Source of the DNA: Segatella copri
GTDB lineage: Bacteria > Bacteroidota > Bacteroidia > Bacteroidales > Bacteroidaceae
Assembly (NCBI RefSeq): GCF_019249655.2
Contig: NZ_CP137557.1
Coordinates: forward strand, 1,733,001 to 1,797,000
Length of the DNA stretch: 64,000 nucleotides
Reading direction: 5' to 3'
Numbering within the stretch: position 1 is the stretch's first letter; every line of letters begins with the position of its first letter. Of this stretch, positions 37,773 to 47,149 are shown piece after piece. The notes beneath the pieces are model-generated. The model had not been told where the DNA came from and did no database searches. It saw only the letters and a program-made list of their open reading frames with translations. The position numbers and the translations under genes were made by a program.

Positions 37773-39119
37773 ATGAATAAAGAGTATTTGATATATAAAT
37801 TAAGCGATGAGGTAAAGAACTCATGCAAGATAGATAAGGAGGCATTTACCAAGTTCAACGTGAAGCGTGGACTTCGTAATGAGGATGGCTCTGGTGTGCT
37901 GGTCGGACTGACCAACATCGGTAACGTTGTGGGTTACGAACGCGATGAGAATGGCAAGCTGAAGCCTACCGAGGGTAAGCTCTACTATCGTGGCTACGAG
38001 CTTGACGACCTCGTTACTCCTCTCTTGAAGGAGAAACGATTCGGTTTTGAGGAGGTTGCCTTCCTGCTCCTTTCCGGTCAGCTGCCGGATAAGGAGGAGC
38101 TGGAGGCTTTCAAGGAACTCCTGAACGACAACATGCCGCTCGACCACCGTACCATCACCCACATCATCGAACTGGAGGGTTCTAACATCATGAACATCCT
38201 GGCTCGTTGCGTGCTCGAAATGTACACCTTCGATCCGAACCCTGACGATATCAGCCGCGACAACCTGATGCGTCAGAGTGTGGAGCTGATTGCGAAGTTC
38301 CCAACCATCATCGCCTATGCATACAACATCTATCGTCACTCTGTGCAGGGCAGAAGCTTGCACATTCGCCATCCACGCGAGAATCTCTCTATCGCAGAGA
38401 ATTTCCTCTATATGATGAAGCACGAGAACTACTCTGAGCTGGATGCGCGTATGCTCGATCTGCTCCTCATCATTCAGGCAGAGCATGGTGGTGGTAACAA
38501 CTCTACCTTCACGGTGCGTGTCACCTCTTCTACCCGCACGGATACCTACAGCTCTATTGCTGCCGGTATCGGTAGCTTGAAGGGTCCTCTTCATGGTGGT
38601 GCCAACATCAAGGTTATCAATATGTTCCATCATCTGAAGGAGGCTATCAAGGATTGGACCAATGTCAACGAACTCGATATTTACCTGAAGCGCATGCTCA
38701 ATAAGGAGGCTTATGATAAGACGGGTCTTATCTATGGTATCGGCCATGCCGTGTATACCTTGAGCGATCCTCGTGCCGTAGAGCTGAAGCGACTGGCTGG
38801 TGAGCTTGCCAAGGAGAAGGGCAGAGAGGATGAGTACAACTTCCTGAAGCTCATAGAGCAGGAGGGAATCAAGTGCCTGCAGGAGCATCGTGGCGGCAGC
38901 AAGCCAGCTTGCGCCAACCTCGACTTCTATAGCGGCTTCATCTATGAGATGATTGGTCTGCCTCAGGAAATTTATACGCCTATCTTCGCTATGGCCCGTA
39001 TCGTGGGCTGGACTGCCCACCGCATCGAGGAACTCAACTTCGAGGGTCGTCGCATCATCCGTCCTGCTTACAAGAATATCTTGGGCGAGTTGGATTATAC
39101 CCCATTGGATGAGCGATAA
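37773..39119 (+). CDS. gltA: Citrate synthase
   Basis: Condenses acetyl-CoA and oxaloacetate. The 448-residue protein is of the longer Bacteroidota type. Catalytic motifs are QAEHGGGNNSTFTVRVTSSTRTD with the first His, GPLHGGANIKV, YGIGHAVYTLSDPRA with the second His, and LDFYSGFIYEMIG with the Asp. Paired with aconitase, it would provide citrate to isocitrate for glutamate synthesis. An isocitrate dehydrogenase gene, often found between the two in relatives, is absent here. Confidence 0.94.
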   Translation: MNKEYLIYKLSDEVKNSCKIDKEAFTKFNVKRGLRNEDGSGVLVGLTNIGNVVGYERDENGKLKPTEGKLYYRGYELDDLVTPLLKEKRFGFEEVAFLLLSGQLPDKEELEAFKELLNDNMPLDHRTITHIIELEGSNIMNILARCVLEMYTFDPNPDDISRDNLMRQSVELIAKFPTIIAYAYNIYRHSVQGRSLHIRHPRENLSIAENFLYMMKHENYSELDARMLDLLLIIQAEHGGGNNSTFTVRVTSSTRTDTYSSIAAGIGSLKGPLHGGANIKVINMFHHLKEAIKDWTNVNELDIYLKRMLNKEAYDKTGLIYGIGHAVYTLSDPRAVELKRLAGELAKEKGREDEYNFLKLIEQEGIKCLQEHRGGSKPACANLDFYSGFIYEMIGLPQEIYTPIFAMARIVGWTAHRIEELNFEGRRIIRPAYKNILGELDYTPLDER

Positions 39120-39179
39120 AAAGACAGTTTTATGGGTGTGAGATAAAAAAGCATCACATCTAGAATGATTGATTGTATA

Positions 39180-39213
39180 AAAAAGACAATGCTCGCTGGA
39201 GCATTGTCTTTTT
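39180..39213 (+). terminator. Terminator after citrate synthase
   Basis: AAAAAGACAATGCTC (39180-39194) pairs perfectly with GAGCATTGTCTTTTT (39199-39213), loop GCTG. Confidence 0.9.
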
Positions 39214-39314
39214 ATGTTTGTGGGGTAGTTTCTAAGTTTATTTAGTAAAGTTCTGTTTGAAACGAAGATTTTTATTTAAAGAGTGTTAAATGTTTGAGTT
39301 TTAAAGGGATTTTA

Positions 39315-39346
39315 TTTGCTTATAACGGATATTTGTCGTAACTTTG
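39315..39346 (+). promoter_or_regulatory. Promoter of the small membrane-protein gene
   Basis: TTTG (39315-39318), 20 bp, TAACTTTG (39339-39346): exact consensus. The leader is about 130 nt, containing a repeated AAGGTGCT word (39379 and 39429) but no obvious hairpin. Confidence 0.7.
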
Positions 39347-39484
39347 TCGACGGATTGCTAAAGTAGAAGGCACTATTCAAGGTGCTTAAAAAAATAGTAA
39401 TAGATAATAATTTTAAGTATAGGTAAATTAAGGTGCTGCATTGAATGTCAGGCATCAATATGAAGGTATTAAATTAAGAATTGA

Positions 39485-39847
39485 ATGGAAAAGGAATTTG
39501 AAGATTATTGGAATGCACATCGCAAGCGTATGCTGCTGAATGCACCACGCGAATTGCGAGAAGAATACTTGGAGTCTACTAAGTTGGATTCACCAATGGA
39601 TTGGGTGTGTTTCGTTTTGCCTGTGGCGGTAGGTATCTTGGTACAGCCGCATATACACTTTGCAAGCGAGATACTCTCATGGATTATAGTGCTGCTCATC
39701 GTGGTGGTGCTTTTTGCCTTGTTGCAGATGGTGAAGCCGATGTTGCAGAAAAAGAAAACTACTATTCAGGTGATAGAGCAGATTAAGCAATATTACTATG
39801 ATAGATATAAAAAATACGGATTGGATAAAATGGAGCCTTGGAAATAG
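39485..39847 (+). CDS. Two-helix membrane protein of unknown function, 120 aa
   Basis: A charged N-terminus (about 1-37) is followed by two hydrophobic segments at about 38-54 and 58-82 and a charged, Tyr-rich C-terminus (QIKQYYYDRYKKYG). Both tails would lie on the same side, probably the cytoplasm. I do not recognise the family. It has a strong promoter of its own, and its end lies 61 bp from the end of the convergent hemW. Confidence 0.7.
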   Translation: MEKEFEDYWNAHRKRMLLNAPRELREEYLESTKLDSPMDWVCFVLPVAVGILVQPHIHFASEILSWIIVLLIVVVLFALLQMVKPMLQKKKTTIQVIEQIKQYYYDRYKKYGLDKMEPWK

Positions 39848-39908
39848 GGCTCCATTTTTATGCGATTTATAATGCTTTTATTCGATTTGTAATGCCTTTA
39901 TTCGATTT

Positions 39909-41117
39909 TTATACTATCATGAAGTCGCTCATCACGTCGTCTGATATATAGAGACCCTGATGGGTGAGCGATAGCCTTCCGTCTTCTATCTTCATCAGTC
40001 CACGCATTATATGCTTCTCTGCTTCCTGCATCATTTTTCCGGCAAGTTCTGTTCCGAATTCCTGTCTCGTCTTCTCGATGTCGATGCCGTCGCTTGTTCG
40101 CAATGCAGTGGTAATGAGGTCGTTGTATCGGGTGTTGAGGTCGAGTGTCTCGCTTTCCGATGGCAGTTCGCCTTGGTTGATTCGGGAGATATATTCACTG
40201 ATGTCGTCTACGTTCCAGCTTCTCATGGCTTTGCCGTTCCGCTTGTAGGAATGGGCAGCCGCACCTATTCCGATGTAAGGTATCTCGTGCCAGTAGCTGC
40301 TGTTGTGGCGTGACCGCTTGCCGGGACGGGCAAAGTTGCTGATTTCGTAGTGCTCGTAGCCGGCTTCGGTCAGCTGACTGATAAGCTGCTCGTACATCTG
40401 GCGGCTGGTCTCCTCGTCTATTTCCTCTATTTTCCCTTGCTCCAGCATTCTGTAGAGGGTGGTTCCCTCTTCATACATCAGACTGTAGGCTGAAATATGC
40501 TCCACGCCCAGATTGATGGTTGCTGTGATGTCGCTCTGCCAGTCGGCTAGGGTTTCTTTGGGGAAACCGAACATCAGGTCGATGCTGATGTTGCGGATGC
40601 CGATGCCGCGAAGCCTTTCTACGGCAGTCTTCACCTCGGCAGCATTGTGGCGACGATGAAGAAAGCGGAGGCGATGGTCTGAGAAGGTCTGCGCACCCAT
40701 GCTCACCCGGTTCACGGGCAGCAGCTTCAGGGTTTCGCAGAATTCCTCGGTCACGTCGTCGGGATTGCACTCCATGGTGATTTCCATCTCTGGTAAGTAA
40801 GTTTCTTCTCCTTCTTGAGCAAAAAACTCTTCCTTCCTGGCGTTACCTGGGAATCCGCTTTGAAGATAGTTCTGCCTGATGGCATCGAAGAGGCGGATGA
40901 GCTGGTCTCCGGTCAGCTGGCTTGGAGTGCCGCCTCCCAGATAGATGGTTTCGATGTTTTCACCGTCGCCCAGTGCCTTCGGGATGGGGCGCAGTTCCAT
41001 CTCTCTGCAGAGTGCGTCCACGTAAGCATCTCTCATTTTGAGCGATGTGGTGCTGTAAAAGCCGCAGTAGATGCAGCGGCTTTCGCAGAAGGGGATATGT
41101 ATGTATAAACCTGCCAT
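39909..41117 (-). CDS. hemW: Radical SAM heme chaperone HemW
   Basis: 402 residues, formerly called oxygen-independent coproporphyrinogen oxidase-like. The radical SAM motif CESRCIYCGF gives CX3CX2C, and the Phe/Tyr after the third Cys marks the HemW/HemN type. GGGTPSQL and the HemN_C domain (SYWHEIPYIGIGAAAHS) follow. HemW lacks the N-terminal extension of true HemN and is thought to insert heme into respiratory enzymes. Confidence 0.9.
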   Translation of the reverse strand: MAGLYIHIPFCESRCIYCGFYSTTSLKMRDAYVDALCREMELRPIPKALGDGENIETIYLGGGTPSQLTGDQLIRLFDAIRQNYLQSGFPGNARKEEFFAQEGEETYLPEMEITMECNPDDVTEEFCETLKLLPVNRVSMGAQTFSDHRLRFLHRRHNAAEVKTAVERLRGIGIRNISIDLMFGFPKETLADWQSDITATINLGVEHISAYSLMYEEGTTLYRMLEQGKIEEIDEETSRQMYEQLISQLTEAGYEHYEISNFARPGKRSRHNSSYWHEIPYIGIGAAAHSYKRNGKAMRSWNVDDISEYISRINQGELPSESETLDLNTRYNDLITTALRTSDGIDIEKTRQEFGTELAGKMMQEAEKHIMRGLMKIEDGRLSLTHQGLYISDDVMSDFMIV

Positions 41118-41254
41118 AATTCCTGATTCTTTAAATTTTCAATTCTCTTCCCACCTTCCCCTTAATATAATAAGGTGTAGGGGGCGAAAAAAGTCTTAAC
41201 AAGATGCAAAATTACTAATATGTTTTAAATTATGGCAATTTTTTTGCGAAAATG

Positions 41255-41286
41255 TTTGGTGGTACGCAAAAAAAAGTGTAATTTAG
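41255..41286 (+). promoter_or_regulatory. Candidate promoter of the EF-G2 gene
   Basis: TTTG (41255-41258), 20 bp, TAATTTAG (41279-41286), one mismatch in the -7 box. Leader about 80 nt. On the other strand, CAAAATTA at 41207-41214 may be the -7 box of hemW. Confidence 0.5.
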
Positions 41287-41373
41287 TAGCATGAAACAGA
41301 AAACCGCATGGTTTTACTGATCATGAACAACTGACAAACATTAAGTATAACCCCTTAAAAATCTATAAGCGTC

Positions 41374-43536
41374 ATGAGAGTATATCAGACAAATGAGATT
41401 AAAAACATTGCATTGCTGGGCAGTGCGGGTAGCGGCAAGACTACACTTGCCGAAAGTATGTTATTTGAAGCAGGCGTTATCAAGCGTAGAGGCTCTGTAG
41501 AAGCGAAGAATACGGTGAGCGACTACTTCCCAGTTGAGCTGGAGTATGGTTACTCTGTGTTCCCTACCGTTTTTCACGTGGAGTGGAACAACAAGAAGTT
41601 GAATATCATCGACTGCCCTGGTAGCGACGATTTCGTTGGTGGTGCTATTACATCACTCAACGTAACCGATCAGGCAGTAATCCTTATCAATGGTCAATAT
41701 GGTCCTGAGGTAGGCACCCAGAACAACTTCCGTTATACCGAGAAGTTGGGCAAGCCTGTCATCTTCCTCGTTAACCAGCTTGACTCAGACAAGTGTGATT
41801 TTGATAACCTCATTGCAACCATGAAGGACATCTATGGTCCTAAGTGTGTGCAGATTCAATATCCTATCGAGACCGGTCCTGGCTTCAATGCTCTCATTGA
41901 CGTCTTATTGATGAAAAAATATTCCTGGAAACCAGAAGGCGGTGCACCTATCATCGAGGATATTCCTGAAGAGGAAATGGATAAGGCAATGGAACTGCAT
42001 GCTGCGCTCGTTGAGGCTGCTGCCGAGAACGACGAGGGCCTGATGGAGAAATTCTTCGAGAGCGAGAGCTTGACAGAGGATGAACTCCGTGAGGGTATCC
42101 GCAAGGGTTTGGTTACCCGCAGCATCTTCCCTGTATTCTGCGTTTGCGCCGGTAAGTCAATGGGCGTTCACCGCCTCATGGAGTTCCTGGGCAATGTGGT
42201 TCCTTTCGTTAGCGAGATGCCTAAGCTGCACAATACCCGTGGTGAAGAGATTGCTCCTGATACCAACGGTCCTGAGAGTGTTTACTTCTTCAAGACTGGC
42301 CTGGAGCCACACATCGGCGAGGTGAGCTACTTCAAGGTGATGAGCGGTTCTATCAAGAGCGGCGACGACCTGACCAATGCCGACCGTGGTTCTAAGGAGC
42401 GCATCGGACAGATTTATGCCTGCGCTGGTGCCAACCGTGTGCCTGTGGACCAGTTGAATGCCGGTGACATCGGTTGTACCGTGAAGATGAAGGACGTGAA
42501 GACGGGTAATACCCTGAACGGAAAGGGTGCCGAGTGGCGCTTCGATTTCATCAAGTATCCTAACCCTAAGTATTCCCGTGCCATCAAGGCAGCCAATGCT
42601 CAGGATACTGAGAAACTGATGGCTGCCCTCATCAAGATGCGCCAGGAAGACCCAACATGGGTGGTTGACCAGAGCAAGGAGCTGCGCCAGGTTATCGTGC
42701 GCGGACAGGGTGAGTTCCACCTCCGCACCTTGAAGTGGCGCCTTGAGAACAACGAGAAGCTCAATGTTACCTTCGAGGAGCCTCGCATCCCATATCGTGA
42801 GACTATTACAAAGAAGGCTCGTGCCGACTACCGTCATAAGAAGCAGAGTGGTGGTGCAGGTCAGTTTGGTGAGGTTCACCTCATCGTTGAGCCATACGCA
42901 GAGGGTATGCCAGACCCTACATCATTCACCTTCAACGGCCAGGAGTTCAAGATGAACATCAAGAGCCGCGAGGAAGTTTCACTGGAGTGGGGTGGCAAGC
43001 TGGTATTCCTCAACTCAGTGGTAGGTGGTGCCATCGATGCACGCTTCATGCCTGCCATCCAGAAGGGTATCATGGATTGTATGGAGCACGGACCTCTTAC
43101 AGGTTCTTATGCCCGCGACGTTCGCGTCATCGTATATGATGGCAAGATGCACCCGGTAGACAGCAACGAGTTGTCGTTCATGCTGGCAGCCCGCCGTGCC
43201 TTCAGCGACGCCTTCAAGCAGGCAGGTCCTAAGATTCTGGAGCCTATCTACGATTTGGAGGTTTATGTACCTGCCGACTATATGGGTGATGTGATGAGCG
43301 ACCTTCAGGGACGCCGTGCCCTCATCATGGGTATGGATTCTGAGGCTGGTTACCAGAAGCTCAGTGCCAAGATTCCTCTGAAGGAGCTGGCTAACTATTC
43401 CATCTCTCTGAGCTCGCTTACGGGTGGTAGAGCTTCGTTCACTACCAAGTTTGCCAGCTACGAGTTGGTTCCTTCCGACATTCAGAGCAAGCTGATTGCC
43501 GACCATGAGGCCGAGCTGGCTAAGGAAGCAGAATAG
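41374..43536 (+). CDS. fusA2: EF-G2-type translation factor with degenerate GTPase motifs
   Basis: 720 residues with all EF-G domains (G, II-V). The P-loop is GSAGSGKTT instead of AHIDAGKTT, and switch I lacks the RGITI motif. Switch II reads DCPGSDDF (residues 80-87), so Ser84 replaces the His of DTPGHVDF that promotes GTP hydrolysis on the ribosome. The base-recognition motif is NQLD. These changes match the second EF-G of Bacteroides, described as supporting translocation with little or no GTP hydrolysis during starvation. It is not the str-operon fusA: no rpsL, rpsG or tuf is adjacent. Confidence 0.88.
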   Translation: MRVYQTNEIKNIALLGSAGSGKTTLAESMLFEAGVIKRRGSVEAKNTVSDYFPVELEYGYSVFPTVFHVEWNNKKLNIIDCPGSDDFVGGAITSLNVTDQAVILINGQYGPEVGTQNNFRYTEKLGKPVIFLVNQLDSDKCDFDNLIATMKDIYGPKCVQIQYPIETGPGFNALIDVLLMKKYSWKPEGGAPIIEDIPEEEMDKAMELHAALVEAAAENDEGLMEKFFESESLTEDELREGIRKGLVTRSIFPVFCVCAGKSMGVHRLMEFLGNVVPFVSEMPKLHNTRGEEIAPDTNGPESVYFFKTGLEPHIGEVSYFKVMSGSIKSGDDLTNADRGSKERIGQIYACAGANRVPVDQLNAGDIGCTVKMKDVKTGNTLNGKGAEWRFDFIKYPNPKYSRAIKAANAQDTEKLMAALIKMRQEDPTWVVDQSKELRQVIVRGQGEFHLRTLKWRLENNEKLNVTFEEPRIPYRETITKKARADYRHKKQSGGAGQFGEVHLIVEPYAEGMPDPTSFTFNGQEFKMNIKSREEVSLEWGGKLVFLNSVVGGAIDARFMPAIQKGIMDCMEHGPLTGSYARDVRVIVYDGKMHPVDSNELSFMLAARRAFSDAFKQAGPKILEPIYDLEVYVPADYMGDVMSDLQGRRALIMGMDSEAGYQKLSAKIPLKELANYSISLSSLTGGRASFTTKFASYELVPSDIQSKLIADHEAELAKEAE

Positions 43537-43588
43537 AAGAATTATCTCTCTTATATAAATTAAAATTTTATGTTGATATGACCAATAG

Positions 43589-43619
43589 AGGGGGCGTGCA
43601 TGTGATATGTACGCTCCCT
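43589..43619 (+). terminator. Terminator after fusA2
   Basis: AGGGGGCGTGCAT (43589-43601) pairs with ATGTACGCTCCCT (43607-43619) over 13 positions including G-T pairs. The T tract is weak. Confidence 0.65.
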
Positions 43620-43738
43620 TACTTGTTTTTCTGAAATTCAAATTCTAAATACGGAGCTACCAATGTTGCTTTTAGTTAAAAACAATTAATATCGAATAAA
43701 TAATTAACTATTTTGTGTTAACCAATTAAGATTTTTCT

Positions 43739-43746
43739 TATCTTTG
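43739..43746 (+). promoter_or_regulatory. -7 box directly before rprX
   Basis: TATCTTTG ends 5 bp before the ATG at 43752. A TTTG lies at 43712-43715 (23-bp spacing, longer than consensus). If used, the transcript would begin at or next to the start codon. Confidence 0.45.
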
Positions 43747-43751
43747 CGCCC

Positions 43752-45314
43752 ATGAAGAAGAAAACGATTTGGACCATAGCCATTATCATGGGCTTTTCGT
43801 TCCTCGCGCTGCTATTCCTGCAGCTCAGTTACATCCAAGAGATGGTCAACATGAAGAAGGAACAGTTTGACGAGTCCGTCAACAGAGCCCTATATCAGGC
43901 TTCAAGAAACTTGGAGCTGAATGAGACCCTGCGCTATCTTGAAAAAGACGTTAATGAGGCGGAGCGCAAGGCCAACAGGAAAGATTCGGTGGGAACACGG
44001 AGCGGCCAGCCGGCAGATGGAACCGTACAGCATTCTCATCAGTATTCTGTGGTGGGCAAGGACGGCACGGTGTATTCATCCTTCGAGTTGAAGACCATCG
44101 CCACCAATCCTGCCAACAAGCCGAAGGCGATGATTCTCAGAAGCGACAGGAATTCGCTCAGCGAAACGCAGAAGTCGCTGCAGGAGATAGTGAAGAACCG
44201 CTATGTGTATCAGAAAGCTTTGCTCGACGAGGTGGTGTATTCCATCCTCTACTCGGCATCCGACAAGCCTCTGAAGGAGCGAATCAACTTCAAGCAGCTT
44301 GATCAGGACCTCAAGGCAGAGATGATGAACAACGGCATCAACATCCCTTATCACTTCACGGTGACAACGCAGGATGGACGAGAGGTGTACCGCTGCCCAG
44401 ATTTTAGCGACGAGGGCGAGGAGTACAGCTATTCGCAGGTGCTCTTCAGAAACGACCCGCAGTCGAAGATGGGCGTCGTGAAGGTCCACTTCCCTGATAT
44501 GAACAGCTACATTTTCTCCAGTGTGCGCTTCATGATTCCTAGCATCATCTTCACGCTGGTGCTGCTCATCACCTTCATCTTCACCATCGTGGTCATCTTC
44601 CGTCAGAAGAGGTACACGGAAATCAAGAACGATTTCATCAACAACATGACCCACGAGCTGAAGACGCCTATCGCCAGCATCAGTCTGGCAGCACAGATGC
44701 TCAACGACCCGTCTGTCTCCAAGAGCGAGCAGATGCAGAAACATCTGGGTGGCGTCATTGACGACGAGTCGAAGCGACTCCGATTCCTGGTAGAGAAGGT
44801 GCTGCAGATGAGTATGTTCGACCGCAAGAAGGCGGTGTTCAAGAAGAAGGAGCTCGATCTCAACGAAATCGTAGAAAACGCAGCCCATTCGTTCTCACTC
44901 CGTGTGGAGCATACGGGCGGCAAGATTTATGTGGATATCGAGGCGATAGATTCCACCCTCTTCGTTGACGAGGTGCATTTCCAGAATGTAATCTTCAATC
45001 TGATGGACAATGCCGTGAAGTATCGCAAGCCGGATGAGCCGCTGTTCATCACGATGAAGACCTGGAATGATGAACATCATCTCTATCTGTCCATCAACGA
45101 TACGGGCATGGGAATGAAGAAGGAGAACCTGAAGAAGATATTCGACAAGTTCTATCGCGTTCATACCGGCAATGTGCATGACGTGAAGGGCTTCGGCCTC
45201 GGTCTTGCCTACGTTAAGAAGGTAGTGGATCTGCATGATGGCGAAATCAAGGTAGAAAGCGAGTTGGGCAAGGGCACCACCTTCACCATCAAGCTGCCTG
45301 TGATTCATGATTAA
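43752..45314 (+). CDS. rprX: Sensor histidine kinase, RprX-like
   Basis: 520 residues: membrane helix at about 6-28, periplasmic sensor region to about 250, second helix (IIFTLVLLITFIFTIVVIF), then HisKA with the phospho-accepting His in NNMTHELKTPIAS, and an HATPase domain with N box NLMDNAVKYRKPD, G1 INDTGMGM and G2 GFGLGLAYV. No HAMP domain is evident. It is paired with the response regulator 89 bp downstream; together they resemble Bacteroides RprX/RprY. The signal is unknown. Confidence 0.87.
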   Translation: MKKKTIWTIAIIMGFSFLALLFLQLSYIQEMVNMKKEQFDESVNRALYQASRNLELNETLRYLEKDVNEAERKANRKDSVGTRSGQPADGTVQHSHQYSVVGKDGTVYSSFELKTIATNPANKPKAMILRSDRNSLSETQKSLQEIVKNRYVYQKALLDEVVYSILYSASDKPLKERINFKQLDQDLKAEMMNNGINIPYHFTVTTQDGREVYRCPDFSDEGEEYSYSQVLFRNDPQSKMGVVKVHFPDMNSYIFSSVRFMIPSIIFTLVLLITFIFTIVVIFRQKRYTEIKNDFINNMTHELKTPIASISLAAQMLNDPSVSKSEQMQKHLGGVIDDESKRLRFLVEKVLQMSMFDRKKAVFKKKELDLNEIVENAAHSFSLRVEHTGGKIYVDIEAIDSTLFVDEVHFQNVIFNLMDNAVKYRKPDEPLFITMKTWNDEHHLYLSINDTGMGMKKENLKKIFDKFYRVHTGNVHDVKGFGLGLAYVKKVVDLHDGEIKVESELGKGTTFTIKLPVIHD

Positions 45315-45403
45315 TTCATGATTAATTCATGCCAAATCAGCATTCGATATTTAAAAATTCAACAATAATAAAAAGAATATTAACAAATTAAATAGATTAA
45401 GAT

Positions 45404-46102
45404 ATGGAAGAGACAGTAAAGATCCTGCTTTGCGAGGATGATGAAAACTTGGGTATGTTGCTCCGTGAGTATTTGTTGACCAAGGGTTTTGATACAACAT
45501 TGTGCCCTGACGGTGAGGCAGGCTTCAAGGAGTTTTCCAAGAATAAGTTTGATATTGCCGTGCTCGACGTGATGATGCCAAAGAAGGATGGTTTCACCCT
45601 GGCACAGGAAATCCGCCAGCAGAATGTAGATATGCCAATCGTATTCCTCACAGCCAAGACTCTGAAGGAAGATATCCTCGAGGGTTTCAAGATTGGTGCA
45701 GATGATTATATCACCAAGCCATTCTCTATGGAGGAGCTGGTGTTCCGTGTAGAGGCAATCCTTCGCCGTGTACGCGGCAAGAAGTCTAAGGAGTCAACCA
45801 TGTATCACATCGGTAAGTTCACCTTCGATACACAGAAGCAGCTGCTTACCATCAATGGCGAGCAGACCAAGTTGACAACCAAGGAGAATGAGCTTCTCGC
45901 TCTTCTCTGCGCTCATGCCAACGAGATTCTTCAGCGTGATTTCGCCCTGAAGACCATCTGGATAGACGATAACTACTTCAATGCCCGCTCAATGGATGTA
46001 TATATCACCAAGCTGCGCAAGCATCTGAAGGAAGACCCGCAGATAGAGATCATCAACATCCATGGCAAGGGCTATAAGCTCATCGTGCCAGATGCAGAAT
46101 AA
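45404..46102 (+). CDS. rprY: OmpR-type response regulator, RprY-like
   Basis: 232 residues. The receiver domain has the acidic pair EDDE, phospho-acceptor Asp55 in AVLDVMMPKKDG, Thr/Lys in FLTAK and the conserved DDYITKPFSMEEL. The C-terminal winged helix has TTKENELLALLCAH and the recognition part NYFNARSMDVYITKLRKHL. The long IGADDYITKPFSMEEL wording and the kinase partner fit RprY. RprY regulates envelope and oxidative stress genes in relatives; targets here are unknown. Confidence 0.88.
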   Translation: MEETVKILLCEDDENLGMLLREYLLTKGFDTTLCPDGEAGFKEFSKNKFDIAVLDVMMPKKDGFTLAQEIRQQNVDMPIVFLTAKTLKEDILEGFKIGADDYITKPFSMEELVFRVEAILRRVRGKKSKESTMYHIGKFTFDTQKQLLTINGEQTKLTTKENELLALLCAHANEILQRDFALKTIWIDDNYFNARSMDVYITKLRKHLKEDPQIEIINIHGKGYKLIVPDAE

Positions 46103-46129
46103 TGCCTATATTATATAAGGTGTAAGAAG

Positions 46130-46164
46130 AAAAGGGATAAGTCGTCAGCCGACTTATCCCTTTT
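46130..46164. terminator. Bidirectional terminator after rprY
   Basis: AAAAGGGATAAGTCG (46130-46144) pairs perfectly with CGACTTATCCCTTTT (46150-46164). The stop codon of the convergent small gene lies inside the right arm. Confidence 0.88.
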
Positions 46165-46342
46165 TCAGTGAATACACGAATCCTGCCACACCGGCAAGAA
46201 CGAAGAATAATCCGGCGAAGAGCATGATGTTGCTCTTCATGGAAAAGGCGAAGCTGGCAGCAAGCAGCAAAACGCCCAGCACAATGAACGTCATGCCCAT
46301 GGAAGGGATGACGCGGAGCGAATCTTTCAATTTTTTGTTCAT
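46154..46342 (-). CDS. Small two-helix membrane protein, 62 aa
   Basis: Starts MNKKLKDSLRV, then two hydrophobic segments (MTFIVLGVLLLAASFAF and IMLFAGLFFVLAGVAGFVY) and a KKG tail, giving a hairpin in the inner membrane. A longer frame from 46453 would run through the rpsF promoter region and is unlikely. Similar tiny proteins are common in Bacteroidota; function unknown. It is divergent from rpsF and convergent with rprY. Confidence 0.65.
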   Translation of the reverse strand: MNKKLKDSLRVIPSMGMTFIVLGVLLLAASFAFSMKSNIMLFAGLFFVLAGVAGFVYSLKKG

Positions 46343-46386
46343 AATTCCTACTATTTTCAAATATTTCCTGCAAAAATACAAAAAAT

Positions 46387-46418
46387 ATTTGGTTAATTCA
46401 AGAAAAAGTTGTAATTTT
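46387..46418 (+). promoter_or_regulatory. Promoter of rpsF-rpsR-rplI
   Basis: TTTG (46387-46390), 20 bp, TAATTTTG (46411-46418): exact consensus. Leader about 88 nt. Confidence 0.75.
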
Positions 46419-46430
46419 GCACCGCAATTC

Positions 46431-46459
46431 GTGAAATAGAGGTGTTTTCGCACACATTT
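46431..46459 (+). promoter_or_regulatory. Hairpin in the rpsF leader, possible S6:S18 control site
   Basis: GAAAT (46432-46436) pairs with ATTTC (46455-46459) and, across an unpaired AGAG, GTGT (46441-46444) pairs with ACAC (46451-46454). S6:S18 leaders are known in many bacteria. This one is proposed only from position and folding. Confidence 0.3.
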
Positions 46460-46512
46460 CGTCGTTTTGCAAGAGAATTTTAATATTAATATTTAATCAT
46501 TTACAAAGTAGT

Positions 46513-46857
46513 ATGAATCAATACGAAACCGTTTTCATTTTGACTCCCGTTTTGTCTGATGAACAGATGAAGGAAACGGTCGCTAAGTTCGAGAAGGTAC
46601 TCACCGATAATGGTGCTGAGATTCTGAACAAGGAGGCTTGGGGTTTGAAGAAGTTGGCTTACAACATCGAGAAGAAGACATCAGGCTTCTACAGCTTGGT
46701 TGAGTTCAAGGCAGAGCCAACTGTTATCGCTAAACTCGAGACAGCTTTCCGCCGCGACGAGAAAGTAATTCGTTACATGACTGTTAAACTTGACAAGTAT
46801 GCCGTTGCTTACGCAGAGAAGCGTCGTGCAAAGCTTGGTAAAAAAGAGGAGGCTTAA
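46513..46857 (+). CDS. rpsF: 30S ribosomal protein S6
   Basis: 114 residues of ferredoxin-like fold. It starts [18 protein letters not shown] and has [19 protein letters not shown] and [16 protein letters not shown], all typical. It binds 16S rRNA together with S18. First of three ribosomal genes, 2 bp before rpsR; codon use is strongly biased. Confidence 0.97.
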   Translation: MNQYETVFILTPVLSDEQMKETVAKFEKVLTDNGAEILNKEAWGLKKLAYNIEKKTSGFYSLVEFKAEPTVIAKLETAFRRDEKVIRYMTVKLDKYAVAYAEKRRAKLGKKEEA

Positions 46858-46859
46858 TC

Positions 46860-47129
46860 ATGGCAGATCAGAAATCAGAAATCCGTTATTTGACCGCTCC
46901 TTCTATCGACACAAAGAAGAAGAAGTATTGCCGTTTCAAGAAGAGCGGCATTAAGTACATCGACTATAAGGACCCAGAGTTCTTGAAGAAGTTCTTGAAC
47001 GAGCAGGGTAAGATCCTTCCACGTCGTATCACAGGTACATCTTTGAAGTATCAGCGCCGCGTGGCACAGGCTGTTAAGCGTGCTCGCCAGATCGCTTTGC
47101 TTCCTTACGTAACCGATTTGATGAAGTAA
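46860..47129 (+). CDS. rpsR: 30S ribosomal protein S18
   Basis: 89 residues. [19 protein letters not shown] and the signature [31 protein letters not shown] are canonical (the full motif spans about 53-83). Partner of S6. It has one Cys at the CRFKK position. Confidence 0.97.
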   Translation: MADQKSEIRYLTAPSIDTKKKKYCRFKKSGIKYIDYKDPEFLKKFLNEQGKILPRRITGTSLKYQRRVAQAVKRARQIALLPYVTDLMK

Positions 47130-47149
47130 TTTAAGGAGGAGAAGAAGAA

